Counted from the stretch's first letter, positions 26,006-35,565 are shown. The stretch is DNA of 64,000 bases from JBCCQH01 sp039024435 (GCA_039024435.1 JBCCQH010000010.1:30275-94274), one strand, 5' to 3'. Notes: a model not told the origin generated them from the sequence alone. Numbers and translations: made by a program.

Positions 26006-27157
26006 TCAACTGAACATGTCCTTGATCCGCTGGAAGAACCCTTTGTCCGTCGTCGATGGATTCGGGTCAAAGTTGGCACTGGTGCGGAAGCGCTCCATCG
26101 CCGCTTTTTCGTCTTTGTTGAGCGATTTGGGCACCCAGACGTGAACCTGGATGAGCTGATCGCCGCGGCCGTAGCCGTTGATATCGGGAAATCCTTTCCC
26201 CTTGAGCCGGAAGATTTTTCCCGACTGGGTTCCCGGACTGATTTTGAAGCGGGTCTTGCCGCTCAGGGTCGGGACCTCCACCGCCGTTCCGAGGGCCGCA
26301 TCGGCAAAATTCAGAAACAGCTCGTGGATGACGTTGCTGCCGTCGCGCTCGAAATGCTCGTGCGGCTGCTCCTCGATCAGGATCACAAGGTCACCGGCCG
26401 GCCCCCCCCGCTTGCCCGCATTGCCTTTGCCACGCATGGTGAGTTGCATCCCTTCGGAAATGCCGCCCGGGAGCTTTACTTCCACCACTTCGGTGGTTTG
26501 GACGCGGCTGTCGCCGTTGCAGGTCTTGCAGGGCCGAGTGACGACTTTGCCTTCCCCCCCGCAAGTCGGGCAGGCCCGCACCACTACCTGCTGGAAGAAG
26601 CCTCCCCCGGCGGTTTGCCGCAGCTCACCCGAACCGTTGCAGGTTTGGCACGTGCTGAGGCCGTTGTTTCCTTCCGCCCCCGTTCCGGCACAAGTATCGC
26701 AAGCAACGTAGCGTCTGAGCTTGACCTTCTTTTCAACCCCACCAAATACTTCTTCCATGGTCAGCGGCACCTTGATGCGGAGATCACTGCCCCGCTGTCC
26801 CGTCCGCCGCCGGGTGCGACCACCGCCGCCCCCGCCAAAGAAGCTTTCGAAACCACCCCCGCCGAAAATATCGCTGAACCGAGAGAAAATGTCTTCCACG
26901 TTGACGTTGGTGTAGCCCCCTCCACCACCTCCGCCCAGTCCGGCGTGGCCAAACCGGTCGTAACGGGCGCGTTTTTGCTCGTCGCTCAGCACCTCATACG
27001 CCTCGGCTGCCTCTTTGAATTTTTCCTCCGCCGCAGCGTCCCCCGGATTGCGATCCGGGTGGTACTTCATCGCCAACTTGCGGTAGGCTTTCTTGATTTC
27101 GTCTTTGCCGGCGCTTTTTGCGACGCCTAAAACTTCATAAAAATCTCTCTTGGCCAT
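26006..27157 (-). CDS. dnaJ: Chaperone DnaJ
   Basis: Hsp40 co-chaperone that delivers substrates to DnaK and stimulates its ATPase. The 383-residue type I protein has an N-terminal J domain with HPD (MKYHPDRNPGD), a Gly-rich linker (GHAGLGGGGGGGY), four zinc-binding repeats (CDTCAGTG, CQTCNGSG, CPTCGGEG, CKTCNGDS; the last deviates slightly from CxxCxGxG) and the C-terminal substrate-binding domains. It follows grpE by five bases. dnaK is not in the window. Confidence 0.97.
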   Translation of the reverse strand: MAKRDFYEVLGVAKSAGKDEIKKAYRKLAMKYHPDRNPGDAAAEEKFKEAAEAYEVLSDEQKRARYDRFGHAGLGGGGGGGYTNVNVEDIFSRFSDIFGGGGFESFFGGGGGGRTRRRTGQRGSDLRIKVPLTMEEVFGGVEKKVKLRRYVACDTCAGTGAEGNNGLSTCQTCNGSGELRQTAGGGFFQQVVVRACPTCGGEGKVVTRPCKTCNGDSRVQTTEVVEVKLPGGISEGMQLTMRGKGNAGKRGGPAGDLVILIEEQPHEHFERDGSNVIHELFLNFADAALGTAVEVPTLSGKTRFKISPGTQSGKIFRLKGKGFPDINGYGRGDQLIQVHVWVPKSLNKDEKAAMERFRTSANFDPNPSTTDKGFFQRIKDMFS

Positions 27158-27162
27158 GTTCG

Positions 27163-27753
27163 TTATTCTCCCACGATTACTTTTGCGTATCGGATGACCT
27201 TATCTTTCAGCCGATACCCTTTTTCCACTTCTTCGAGTACCATTCCTTTTTTCTCCTCTTCTTCTACCGGCATGCTGTGAATGGCCTCGTGAAGCTCCGA
27301 ATCAAAGGGCTGATTGACACTTTCGATGGCGTTCAGTCCTTCTTTTTCCAATACCCGATGCAAGTTTTCATTGACAATCTGAATCCCTTCCTTTACGGAT
27401 GACAAATTGTCAGTTTTATCCATTGCTGTCAGGCTGCGCTCAAAGTTGTCGATTACCGGCAACAGCGCCGTCAGTACGCTTTCCGAAGCATAATCTCGCA
27501 TCGTTCCCATCTCGCGCCGGGAGCGCTTGCGGAAGTTGTCAAACTCGGCCATCAAGCGGAGGTATTGATCGGTGGCTTCCTGCGCCCGGTTCTTGGCGGC
27601 CTCAAGTTCCTGCTGCAAGGATTCCAGTTCGCTCACCTCGGTTTCCGCTGTTGCCTCTTCCTCGACTTCAGGATTCTGAACCGCCTCATTTTCAACGTTT
27701 TGATCTTGGTCTTTGGCGGCCGGCTCTTCCTTGTTGCTTTTCTTCTTTGCCAT
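27163..27753 (-). CDS. grpE: Nucleotide exchange factor GrpE
   Basis: Releases ADP from DnaK to complete the Hsp70 cycle. The 196-residue protein has an acidic, Lys/Glu-rich N-terminal tail, a long coiled coil (LQQELEAAKNRAQEATDQYL), the family stretch RLMAEFDNFRKRSRRE and the C-terminal beta domain with EEVEKGYRLKDKVIRYAKV. It is co-transcribed with dnaJ, five bases away. All genes from DUF4290 to dnaJ lie on the minus strand with gaps of 53 bases or less. Confidence 0.95.
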   Translation of the reverse strand: MAKKKSNKEEPAAKDQDQNVENEAVQNPEVEEEATAETEVSELESLQQELEAAKNRAQEATDQYLRLMAEFDNFRKRSRREMGTMRDYASESVLTALLPVIDNFERSLTAMDKTDNLSSVKEGIQIVNENLHRVLEKEGLNAIESVNQPFDSELHEAIHSMPVEEEEKKGMVLEEVEKGYRLKDKVIRYAKVIVGE

Positions 27754-27794
27754 AGTATTAGTGCGATGTTTGGTACTCGATTGAGGTCTTAGAT

Positions 27795-28967
27795 TTAGTA
27801 GTTCGGGCGGCGCCTTCGGTATTTTTGCTCAAAATCGAGAAAGCTCAACTGTTCATTTAAATAGGCTTTCTCGCTGAAATAGTGAAGGACGACGTCCATT
27901 TTATCGGCATCCATATACCCCGGAATTACCAGGAGCAGATTGATCTCCTCGTCCAGAAAAACCGTGGATGGAAATTCCATATTTCCTTCCAGCAAAGAGT
28001 AGGCCAATGTATGGTAGGGACTGCCAATATTGCGGTAGTATGCCAAATTGTTAAAGACGATGGTATCGTTGCTCTCGGCATTGAAGCGCACCGCGTAGAA
28101 ATTCTCGTTGATGTAGCGAATAATCCGCTTGCTGGCGTAGGTATTTTTGTCCATGAGCTTCGCCCAGCCCGCCCACTTGGCGTACACGTGCAGGACCACC
28201 ATCTTTTCCTTCTTCCGGGCCAATCGCTCGGCATCTTCTACGTCCAGCCACAGCACCGAATTCAGGTTTTCCATCAGATTGTCCTGAAAATCACTCTGCT
28301 TCAAGGGCTTCAGGTCTTTCAGCGAGTTGAAAGCCTTGATGATGAAACTCCGGTTCATGAGCCGGCGCGCCTCGGATGCGGGCATGATGTAAGCGTAGTA
28401 CCGGTCATCCAAATAGCCGGCCGTGCAAAAACCCGCCACTTTCCCCTGGTAGAAAACCGGTCCCCCGGTAAAATCTTCCACTTCCCGGGTGATGACCTCC
28501 GGCAGGTCCATCTCCCGGATCTCTTTGCGACCACTGACTACCCCGGTGGCGACTTTGGAGCGCTGGGGGGACGGCTGGGTCAGCATCCGCACCTCGGCCC
28601 CGTCCCCCGGAAATGGTCCCGGTGACAGCGTGGCAATTTGTCCATTGACCCCCGGCACCGATAAGATGATTACGTCCCGATCTTCTTCCACCGACAGGTA
28701 GCCGTCCGAAATGTATTCCCGGGATTCGCCCCGCTTGAAAACGGCGACTTCCGCCATACCGGCGACGTAGTGGTAATTGGTCGCAATGAAATTTTTCCGG
28801 ACGATTACCCCGATCCCCCGCGACAATACATCTCCATCGGCATCCCGTCCCTCTAGGAAAACCACCGAGCCCATCGGAATCGAGTCGGAACTCACTTCAC
28901 ACCACGCCCACAGCGGACCGCAGCCAAAGAGAATCAACCATAAACCTAAAGGATAAACACGCGACAT
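27795..28967 (-). CDS. Trypsin-like / thioredoxin-like fusion lipoprotein with degenerate active sites
   Basis: A 390-residue exported protein. The N-terminus MSRVYPLGLWLILFGCG suggests a lipoprotein signal (lipobox LFGC). Residues ~30-200 form a trypsin/HtrA-like fold: a candidate His66 (ATNYHYV) and Asp98 (EEDRDVIIL) are present, but the nucleophile position reads DFTGGPVF, with Thr167 instead of Ser in G-x-S-G-G. Residues ~240-380 form a thioredoxin-like domain (VVLHVYAKWAGWAKLMDKNT) in which the CxxC pair is replaced by Ala266-Gly-Trp-Ala269. So both catalytic centres appear altered, suggesting a binding or sensor role. It lies between murA and grpE on the same strand. ATG 28967 is chosen over a TTG 18 bases upstream. 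Confidence 0.75.
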   Translation of the reverse strand: MSRVYPLGLWLILFGCGPLWAWCEVSSDSIPMGSVVFLEGRDADGDVLSRGIGVIVRKNFIATNYHYVAGMAEVAVFKRGESREYISDGYLSVEEDRDVIILSVPGVNGQIATLSPGPFPGDGAEVRMLTQPSPQRSKVATGVVSGRKEIREMDLPEVITREVEDFTGGPVFYQGKVAGFCTAGYLDDRYYAYIMPASEARRLMNRSFIIKAFNSLKDLKPLKQSDFQDNLMENLNSVLWLDVEDAERLARKKEKMVVLHVYAKWAGWAKLMDKNTYASKRIIRYINENFYAVRFNAESNDTIVFNNLAYYRNIGSPYHTLAYSLLEGNMEFPSTVFLDEEINLLLVIPGYMDADKMDVVLHYFSEKAYLNEQLSFLDFEQKYRRRRPNY

Positions 28968-29038
28968 CACGGGCAAATAACGCAATTTTTAAGTTCTCTA
29001 CCCAGCGGATACCCCGCAATCTCTCCGCCCGGTGGGGA

Positions 29039-30367
29039 CTACTGCGTCAGGCGTTTGATATTTGCCCCCAAGGCGTTCAGCCGCCCTTCGATGTTCTGGT
29101 AGCCCCGGTCGATCTGCTCAATGTTGAAGATCCGGCTGCTTCCCTTCGCCGACATCGCCGCAATCAGCAAGGCGATTCCCGCCCGAATATCCGGACTGCT
29201 CATGGTGATGCCCCGCAGCATGTACTGCCGCGCAAGCCCGATCACCACCGCCCGATGCGGGTCGCACAGAATCACGCGCGCCCCCATGTCGATGAGCTTG
29301 TCGACAAAAAATAGGCGGCTCTCAAACATCTTCTGGTGAATGAGTACCGAACCGTCACATTGGGTCGCGGTCACCAGCAGGATACTCATCAGGTCGGGCG
29401 TAAATCCCGGCCAGGGATGATCGTAAATCGTCAGCGTCCCGCCTTCGATGTAGGTCTCGATCTTGCAGATGTGCTGGCGGTTGACGATCAGGTCATTGCC
29501 CCGGGTTTCCAAATCGATACCGAGGCGCCCGAAAACCTTGGGAATAATGCCCAGGTACTCCACATCCGCGTTTTTGATGGTGAGCTGACTCTGGGTCATC
29601 GCCGCCATCCCGATAAAGGACCCGACTTCGATCATGTCGGAAAGGATCCGGTGCGGTTTCTTACCATTTCCGCCGAGGGCGGCGACCCCGTGGATGATCA
29701 GCTTGTTGCTGCCGATGGTATTGGCCTCAATTTTGGCGCCCATGCTGTTGAGCAGGTTGCAGAGCTGCTGCAAATACGGCTCGCAGGCGGCATTGTAAAT
29801 CGTGGTGGTGCCTTTGGCCAATACGGCCGCCATTACGACGTTTGCTGTGCCGGTCACCGAAGGCTCATCCAGGTGAATGAAGGCTCCCTGAAGGCGACCG
29901 TGGGAAAACAACTCGTACTGAGGGCCCTTCTCATTGTAGACAAAGTGTGCTCCGAGTTGCTGAAAGCCGAGAAAATGCGTGTCCATGCGCCGCCGACCGA
30001 TCTTGTCTCCGCCCGGGCGCGGCATGATTGCTTCTCCAAAACGGGCCAGCAGCGGGCCCATCAGCATGACCGAGCCCCGCAATCGACTGGCTTGTTGGTG
30101 AAATTCCGGAGAGCGCAGTTGAGCGAGATCGACGTCTTTTGCACAGAAGGTATAGGTATCCGCTTTCACCTTTTTCACGTCTACCCCGATGAGCCGCAGC
30201 ACTTCGATGAGGCGGTTGACATCCAGGATGTCGGGAACATTGGTGAGGGTGACTTTTTCTTGGGTGAGCAAGGGGGCACACAGAACTTGCAGGGCTTCGT
30301 TCTTGGCTCCTTGAGGAACGATTTCCCCGTGGAGTTGATGCCCGCCTTCGATCTCAAAATACTGCAT
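29039..30367 (-). CDS. murA: UDP-N-acetylglucosamine 1-carboxyvinyltransferase
   Basis: First committed step of peptidoglycan synthesis, adding enolpyruvate from PEP to UDP-GlcNAc in the cytoplasm. The 442-residue protein has EIVPQGAKNEALQVLCAPLL with the catalytic Lys-Asn pair and the active-site loop PRPGGDKIGRRRMDTHFLG. Asp121 occupies the position of the E. coli Cys115 that fosfomycin alkylates; Cys-to-Asp enzymes of other bacteria are active and fosfomycin-insensitive (established knowledge). It overlaps the DUF4290 gene upstream by one base. Confidence 0.96.
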   Translation of the reverse strand: MQYFEIEGGHQLHGEIVPQGAKNEALQVLCAPLLTQEKVTLTNVPDILDVNRLIEVLRLIGVDVKKVKADTYTFCAKDVDLAQLRSPEFHQQASRLRGSVMLMGPLLARFGEAIMPRPGGDKIGRRRMDTHFLGFQQLGAHFVYNEKGPQYELFSHGRLQGAFIHLDEPSVTGTANVVMAAVLAKGTTTIYNAACEPYLQQLCNLLNSMGAKIEANTIGSNKLIIHGVAALGGNGKKPHRILSDMIEVGSFIGMAAMTQSQLTIKNADVEYLGIIPKVFGRLGIDLETRGNDLIVNRQHICKIETYIEGGTLTIYDHPWPGFTPDLMSILLVTATQCDGSVLIHQKMFESRLFFVDKLIDMGARVILCDPHRAVVIGLARQYMLRGITMSSPDIRAGIALLIAAMSAKGSSRIFNIEQIDRGYQNIEGRLNALGANIKRLTQ

Positions 30368-31020
30368 TAGCGGCGGCCTTTGTTGTATGAACGGTTGCCC
30401 TTGTGGCGTTTATTGCCCTTGTTTTTGCGGGACCCCGAGGAGCTTTGCTGTTGGGGCGGCGGAGCGGCCGAGGTATAACGGTGAAATTTGATCTCGTCCG
30501 GCCGGTAAGTCAATTTCCCCTTGGTCAGTACCCGGAGGTGCTCGCAGACAATCAACTCGGCATTCGAGTCTTTTTCTTGTCCCTTGAGGTGCATCTTCAT
30601 GATGTTTAGGGTCAAGGTCACCAAGGCGTGCTTGCGCTGCTCGTCGTCCTCCATATTGATGGCCGCATCGGCCATCAATTCAATGTTTTGTCCGTATTGC
30701 CGGAAGCGGGACCGCCGGTTGTGGTACTGCATCCGCTCCGTCGGGCGGGAAAATATGGAATCCGGCTCCGGAACGGGATACTCCGAGTCCACGTCGATGT
30801 CGAATTCCGCCAAGTGATAAAAGTGATCCCAAAGTTTCTGGTGAAAGTCCTGTCCGTCCCGCAGGCCGGGGTTCATATTGGCCATGATGCGGACAATCTC
30901 CCGCGCCAGCACGTTGCGCTCTACCGGATCTTCAATCGTCTTGCAGAACTTGACCATCTGCTGCACGTTCCTTCCGTATTCCCGCAATTTCAGGGGTTCA
31001 TCGGTGATTTTATATTCCAT
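30367..31020 (-). CDS. DUF4290 domain protein
   Basis: A 217-residue cytoplasmic protein of a family seen almost only in Bacteroidota, usually next to murA. The helical core has LREYGRNVQQMVKFCKTIED, REIVRIMANMNPGLRDGQDF and LWDHFYHLAEFDIDVDSEYP. The C-terminus is a low-complexity, Lys/Arg/Gly/Asn-rich tail (KNKGNKRHKGNRSYNKGRR), which suggests nucleic-acid or surface binding. Its stop overlaps the murA start by one base, so expression is coupled. The function is unknown; a cell-envelope role is inferred only from context. Confidence 0.9.
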   Translation of the reverse strand: MEYKITDEPLKLREYGRNVQQMVKFCKTIEDPVERNVLAREIVRIMANMNPGLRDGQDFHQKLWDHFYHLAEFDIDVDSEYPVPEPDSIFSRPTERMQYHNRRSRFRQYGQNIELMADAAINMEDDEQRKHALVTLTLNIMKMHLKGQEKDSNAELIVCEHLRVLTKGKLTYRPDEIKFHRYTSAAPPPQQQSSSGSRKNKGNKRHKGNRSYNKGRR

Positions 31021-31172
31021 GGAAATGAATTGTCAAAATGGTTGGGGGCTGAATACCGGTACAACTTGGTTAGGGATTTTCATTTTTGCCAACGTTCACG
31101 GGCTGTTTCCACAGCGAACGGCGATCAGGCAACAATGGGCATTCAACCGCGAGTGGATCAATAAAGCGCAAT

Positions 31173-33401
31173 TTAGGACAAAATCTTCAATTTTGCATAT
31201 TTCAGCAACAGGACCTTCTCCCCTTTTTCGGTAAAGAATACGGTCGCTTTCCGCTCACTGCCATTGCCTTCCAGCTTCAGCACTTTTCCCGGCCCAAATT
31301 TCGAATGCTCTACCTCCATGCCCTCGGCTAGCCCGGTGAGGTCGTCTCCGACAAAGTCATCGCGGGTCATCGCCCGCTTGCGCGAACGCATCGGAGTGGC
31401 ATTTCCATTGCCCCGCAACGGCAGACTGCTGCCCGAGCGCGAGCGCGAGGCCGAGGACCGTTCCCGGCGCAAACTGTGAAAATGCACGTATTCTTCATCG
31501 ACCTCGCTCAAAAAGCGACTCGGCTCATTCCACTGCAAAGAACCGTAGCGGTAACGGCTCTTGGCAAAGGTGAGCGCGAGGCGGTCCTTGGCCCGGGTCA
31601 CCGCCACATAAAACAGACGGCGCTCTTCCTCCAAATCCGCCCGCGACTGCAAGGCCATGAAGTTTGGGAACAACTCTTCTTCCAGCCCAGTCACGAATAC
31701 CGAAGGAAACTCCAGTCCCTTCGCGGCATGGATCGACATCAGCGTGACGAAATCGGGATTCTCGTGCTTCTCATCCTGGTCGGTAAACAAACTGATCTCC
31801 GCCAGAAACGCATCCAGCTTGTCGGCATCGTTGTCTTCGTCTTCGGTAAACTCTTTGGCCGCGTTGAGCAATTCCTGAACATTCTCCCAGCGGTTCATCA
31901 TCTCCGGATTGTCCGTTTGGTGAAGTTCCCGCAGCATGCCGCTCTTGTTGGCGATGTAGTTGGCCGCATCGTAGGCGCTGTCGTCCCGCGCCCGAATCCC
32001 GAAGGTTTTGATCATCAGCACAAACTCGGCCAGCGATTTCCGCGCCCGTCCCAGTTCCGGAATCTCTTCCACCCGGGTCAAGGCTTCCCACAAACCGATG
32101 CCCCGCTCGTCCGCTGCCACCGTGAGTCGGTCCATCGAGGTCTTACCGATCCCCCGCGCCGGATAATTGATCACCCGGGTCAGGGCCGCCTCGTCCCGGG
32201 GATTGACCGCCAGCTTGAGGTAAGCGGTCATGTCTTTGATCTCTTTTCGGCGGTAGAAACTCAAACCGCCAAATATTTTGTAAGGAATCCGCGCCCGCCG
32301 CAATTCCGTTTCCAGCGCCCGCGATTGGGCATTGGTGCGGTAAAGCACCGCAAAGTGTTTGTGCTTGTAGCTGTGGCGCATGACCTGCTCCCGAATCGAG
32401 TCGGTCACCATCCGCGCCTCGTCGTTGTCGGTATTGGACTCGAGGATGCGGATCAAATCCCCGGTAGCATTCTCGGTAAAGACCTTTTTCGGAATCTGAT
32501 TTTTATTCCGCTTGATAATGCTGTTGGCGGCTTCGACGATGTTTTTGGTCGACCGGTAGTTCTGTTCGAGCTTGAACTGCCGGGTGTCCGGGTAGTCTTT
32601 TTGGAAGTTGAGGATATTCTCGATGTTCGCCCCACGAAATGAGTAAATGCTTTGGGCATCATCGCCCACCACCGCAATGTTTTCGTGCTGCGCGGCCAAC
32701 TTTTTCGTGATGACGTACTGCGCGCGGTTGGTATCCTGGTACTCGTCCACCATGATGTAGCCGAACCGTTTCTGCCATTTGTACAACACATCCGGGTAGC
32801 GGTCAAACAACTCAATCGGCTTCATCAGCAAATCGTCAAAATCCATCGCATTTGACTCAAACAGACGGGTCTGATAGATTTTGTAGATGCGGGCGATGCT
32901 ATTGGAAAATGAATCCGTAACGTACTCCGCCGCGTACATCTCGGGGTCCACCAGGGCGTTTTTAGCCGAAGAAATGTGGGTGTAGAGCACCCGGGGCTTG
33001 AATTTCTTAGGGTCGAGCTTCAGGCTGTCCACGACCTTTTTCAGCGTACTTTGGGTGTCGTCGGTATCGTAGATGGTAAAGCTGCTCGTGTAGCCCAGTT
33101 TTTCCGCTTCGTAGCGCAACATCCGGGCGAAAATCGAGTGAAAAGTCCCCATCCAGATATTTTTCGCATCCGGTCCCACCAGCGTGATGATCCGTTCGCG
33201 CATCTCCCGGGCCGCCTTGTTGGTAAAGGTCAAGGCCAATATCTCAAAAGGATCGGCTAGTCCTTGATCGATGATGAAAGCCAGGCGGTAGGTCAAAGTA
33301 CGCGTTTTGCCCGAGCCTGCGCCCGCGATGATCATCACCGGGCCTTCGGTGGCCACGGCAGCGGCGCGTTGCGCCTCGTTAAGGTCATTGAGAAAGTCCA
33401 T
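31173..33401 (-). CDS. UvrD/PcrA/Rep-type superfamily 1 DNA helicase
   Basis: A 742-residue ATP-dependent 3'-5' DNA helicase for repair and replication-fork maintenance. Motifs in order: Q motif LNEAQRAAA, Walker A GAGSGKTRTL, motif Ia FTNKAAREMRERI, Walker B VDEYQDTN, motif III VGDDAQSIYSFRGA, motif IV EQNYRST, then SIHAAKGLEF and the C-terminal VAVTRAKDRL. The end (GMEVEHSKFGPGKVLKLEG) is the PcrA-type C-terminal domain that contacts RNA polymerase. The first in-frame codon lies 54 bases upstream, but homologous N-termini begin at MDFLNDLNEAQ (33401). It is separated from DUF4290 by 152 bases. Confidence 0.95.
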   Translation of the reverse strand: MDFLNDLNEAQRAAAVATEGPVMIIAGAGSGKTRTLTYRLAFIIDQGLADPFEILALTFTNKAAREMRERIITLVGPDAKNIWMGTFHSIFARMLRYEAEKLGYTSSFTIYDTDDTQSTLKKVVDSLKLDPKKFKPRVLYTHISSAKNALVDPEMYAAEYVTDSFSNSIARIYKIYQTRLFESNAMDFDDLLMKPIELFDRYPDVLYKWQKRFGYIMVDEYQDTNRAQYVITKKLAAQHENIAVVGDDAQSIYSFRGANIENILNFQKDYPDTRQFKLEQNYRSTKNIVEAANSIIKRNKNQIPKKVFTENATGDLIRILESNTDNDEARMVTDSIREQVMRHSYKHKHFAVLYRTNAQSRALETELRRARIPYKIFGGLSFYRRKEIKDMTAYLKLAVNPRDEAALTRVINYPARGIGKTSMDRLTVAADERGIGLWEALTRVEEIPELGRARKSLAEFVLMIKTFGIRARDDSAYDAANYIANKSGMLRELHQTDNPEMMNRWENVQELLNAAKEFTEDEDNDADKLDAFLAEISLFTDQDEKHENPDFVTLMSIHAAKGLEFPSVFVTGLEEELFPNFMALQSRADLEEERRLFYVAVTRAKDRLALTFAKSRYRYGSLQWNEPSRFLSEVDEEYVHFHSLRRERSSASRSRSGSSLPLRGNGNATPMRSRKRAMTRDDFVGDDLTGLAEGMEVEHSKFGPGKVLKLEGNGSERKATVFFTEKGEKVLLLKYAKLKILS

Positions 33402-33841
33402 TTCAGAACGTAAATTTAGCAAAAACGGCAACGAGGCGAAGCACAGGTTTTGCACACTTGCCCTTCACTCCATGAAGCAATTGATTTCACCCACCCGCCG
33501 TTCTGCGCCCAGTCTGCGCCGCCTGATCATATTCGGAGACGGGCATCCCGGACGGTCTTCCGGGTCCGTGGGCCCGGCTACTGGCCTCCGGATCATCTTC
33601 CTGGGCAATGAGAACCCGGCGGGCACCAGCCGGCGGATCAACGGCCCCGGCAACAGCCTCAACGATGAGATGAGCCGACCAGCACTGCCTTGCGGTGAAT
33701 ACTCCCGGGAGTCCCCCCTTGCCCGGCACCACCACCCGGGAATCGGCCACTACCGGCGCGACGGCAAAAGCTTCCGCTGCCAGTGGCTCTGGTCACGATC
33801 GTTGGGGCGATCCCAGCAATAGAAAGGCTGCTGTATTTGGC
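33402..33841. other. GC-rich intergenic stretch
   Basis: A 440-base gap between the divergent helicase and lipoprotein genes. It has long open frames on both strands (for example 33472-33822 plus), but their compositions are typical of GC-rich non-coding sequence and I recognise no family. Both promoters must lie here. Confidence 0.5.
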
Positions 33842-34720
33842 ATGGTCCGAAAAAAAACGCCCCACAACGTGAAATTACTCCCACTTTCTTTGCTGATCTT
33901 ACTCCTGGCGACTTGCCAGGTTCCCGATACCCAAGCCCCCCCGGCGCCCCGTTTGGCCGTTCGCCACCTGCTGGAAGAAATCGCCACCACCGATCCTCTA
34001 CAAGGCTACTACGCGGATGCCCCGCGGAATGTCGCCCCCTTCAGCGGCTTTCGGATCCATGAATCCACCCACACAGCCGACCGCAAAATTTGCGAACTGC
34101 GCCACCTCCACGGCCACCTGGAAATCTTCCACTTGCGCACCGCCCACGAAGCGCAATGCTACCTCGGTTTCCTGACCGGCCCCACACCGGGAGAGCAATT
34201 CCTTTACCTCGTCACGGAAGACGAACGCGGAATCCGCACCACCGCCACCGAAACCGTATTCACCCGCGGGGATATTGCTCAAGAACCCGACTTTGCAATC
34301 CTGCCTCGGGCCGACGAAGATTGGGTCCGCTACCGGGGATCGGATGGTGTTATTGACCGGTACTCAATCACCACTCATCTGTACGCCGTGCGCCGTGATT
34401 CCCTGATCCAATTGCTCGCTTTCCGCGAATTCAGCGAGGAAGGTCCGGGCTATCGGGGCGATCAACCCGCCGATTCCCTCACCGTCGTCCTCCGGCGCAA
34501 ACTACAAATTCCGACCGGCCGCAATCCCCGACAAATCCGGATCGAAGGCGAGGTTTCCGCGCATTTTCCCAACACCGCGACCGAAGCCATTCCCAGTGGC
34601 CCCTACCGATTCACCGAAAACTACCGCTGGGACGAAGAAAGGGGGCATTTTACGGTGGAAGCAGCATTTAGGTGGCACGTCGATGCCCGGGGCCAATTCC
34701 GACCGTTTCCCGCACCGTAG
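33842..34720 (+). CDS. Lipoprotein of unknown function
   Basis: A 292-residue exported protein. The signal MVRKKTPHNVKLLPLSLLIL ends in a lipobox LLLATC, so it is probably lipidated at Cys. The mature part is a beta-rich domain without catalytic motifs that I recognise (GYYADAPRNVAPFSGFRIHE, LYLVTEDERGIRTTATETVF). The ATG at 33842 directly precedes the signal peptide; the frame is open further upstream but without a credible start. Confidence 0.75.
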   Translation: MVRKKTPHNVKLLPLSLLILLLATCQVPDTQAPPAPRLAVRHLLEEIATTDPLQGYYADAPRNVAPFSGFRIHESTHTADRKICELRHLHGHLEIFHLRTAHEAQCYLGFLTGPTPGEQFLYLVTEDERGIRTTATETVFTRGDIAQEPDFAILPRADEDWVRYRGSDGVIDRYSITTHLYAVRRDSLIQLLAFREFSEEGPGYRGDQPADSLTVVLRRKLQIPTGRNPRQIRIEGEVSAHFPNTATEAIPSGPYRFTENYRWDEERGHFTVEAAFRWHVDARGQFRPFPAP

Positions 34721-34986
34721 GGGCGATGGGGATGGGTTAAATCTTGTGCCCCAATCGCTCTCCGCTTCCCGCAAAATTGCCCGCGATCGGATGCACGTGC
34801 CGAACGCGACGGTTGGAAAGCAAATCATTGGAAATTTTCAAGGGACAATCCGCGGGGACCGCACAGCGTGCCGTGCGGCTATGATCCGCGTGTGGTAGCG
34901 ACGTTGGGGCTCATTTGTTCCTCGCGGGTTGCGCGTCCCGGACGCGCCAATCGGAAATTGAGCAATTAGAAATCCAACAAGTTATT

Positions 34987-35565
34987 TCAACTCCCCGGCA
35001 CCTTTTTGCCTTGGGCCGAAAGCTGACTGGTCTTTTCGATGCGGTTCGCGCGGGTTTTGTCCGATTTGGCCAGTTTAATCCAGCGCAGGGCGAATCGCTT
35101 CGCCGCCGGGGGAAGCGCCATAAAGAAATCCTCCGCCCCGGGATGCTTTTTCAAACCAGCCGCCAAATCTTTCGGGACAATGAGCGCATCGACGTCGTCG
35201 AGGAAATGCCACATCCCGTTTTCCTTGGACTCTGCAATCGAGCGCCGGCCGGCCGCGTGCATTTTGCCTTCCCGCTCAAGCCGCGCCGCCCGGTCTTTGT
35301 AGGTCTTGGACCAATACTGCACCCGCCGGGGCGAAATCAACTGCATCGTGCGCTTGTCGTCCAGTTTCCGCCGGATGCCATCGATCCAACCGAAGCAGAG
35401 CAGCTCATCGAGCACCTGCGAAGTCGAGACGTACTTTTCCGGCTCCACCTTTTTGTAGGTCACCAGCCACACACTGTCATCCTGGGCGTGGTGGGCCAAC
35501 AACCATTCGCGCAGCTCTTCCTGAGCGGTGACTTCGACCTGTTCAAAGTTTTCGGTTTTGATCAT
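34987..35565 (-). CDS. YdeI/OmpD-associated family protein
   Basis: A 192-residue cytoplasmic protein of the YdeI family (bacteriocin-protection-like). Recognisable stretches are REWLLAHHAQDDSVWLVTYK, LDELLCFGWIDGIRRKLD, the ISPRR-x-x-YWSKTYKDRA block and the C-terminal ALPPAAKRFALRWIKLAKS (DUF1905-associated helix). Members are linked to stress and antimicrobial-peptide tolerance; the biochemical role is unclear. The ATG at 35565 overlaps the stop of the upstream iron-sulfur protein gene by four bases (ATGA), so they form an operon. Confidence 0.88.
   Translation of the reverse strand: MIKTENFEQVEVTAQEELREWLLAHHAQDDSVWLVTYKKVEPEKYVSTSQVLDELLCFGWIDGIRRKLDDKRTMQLISPRRVQYWSKTYKDRAARLEREGKMHAAGRRSIAESKENGMWHFLDDVDALIVPKDLAAGLKKHPGAEDFFMALPPAAKRFALRWIKLAKSDKTRANRIEKTSQLSAQGKKVPGS

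Noticed and set aside
33472..33822. 116-codon plus-strand frame starting MKQLISPTRRS
   Set aside because: Arg/Gly/Pro/Ser-rich composition, overlapping equally long antisense frames, no motif. I could not support it as a gene.
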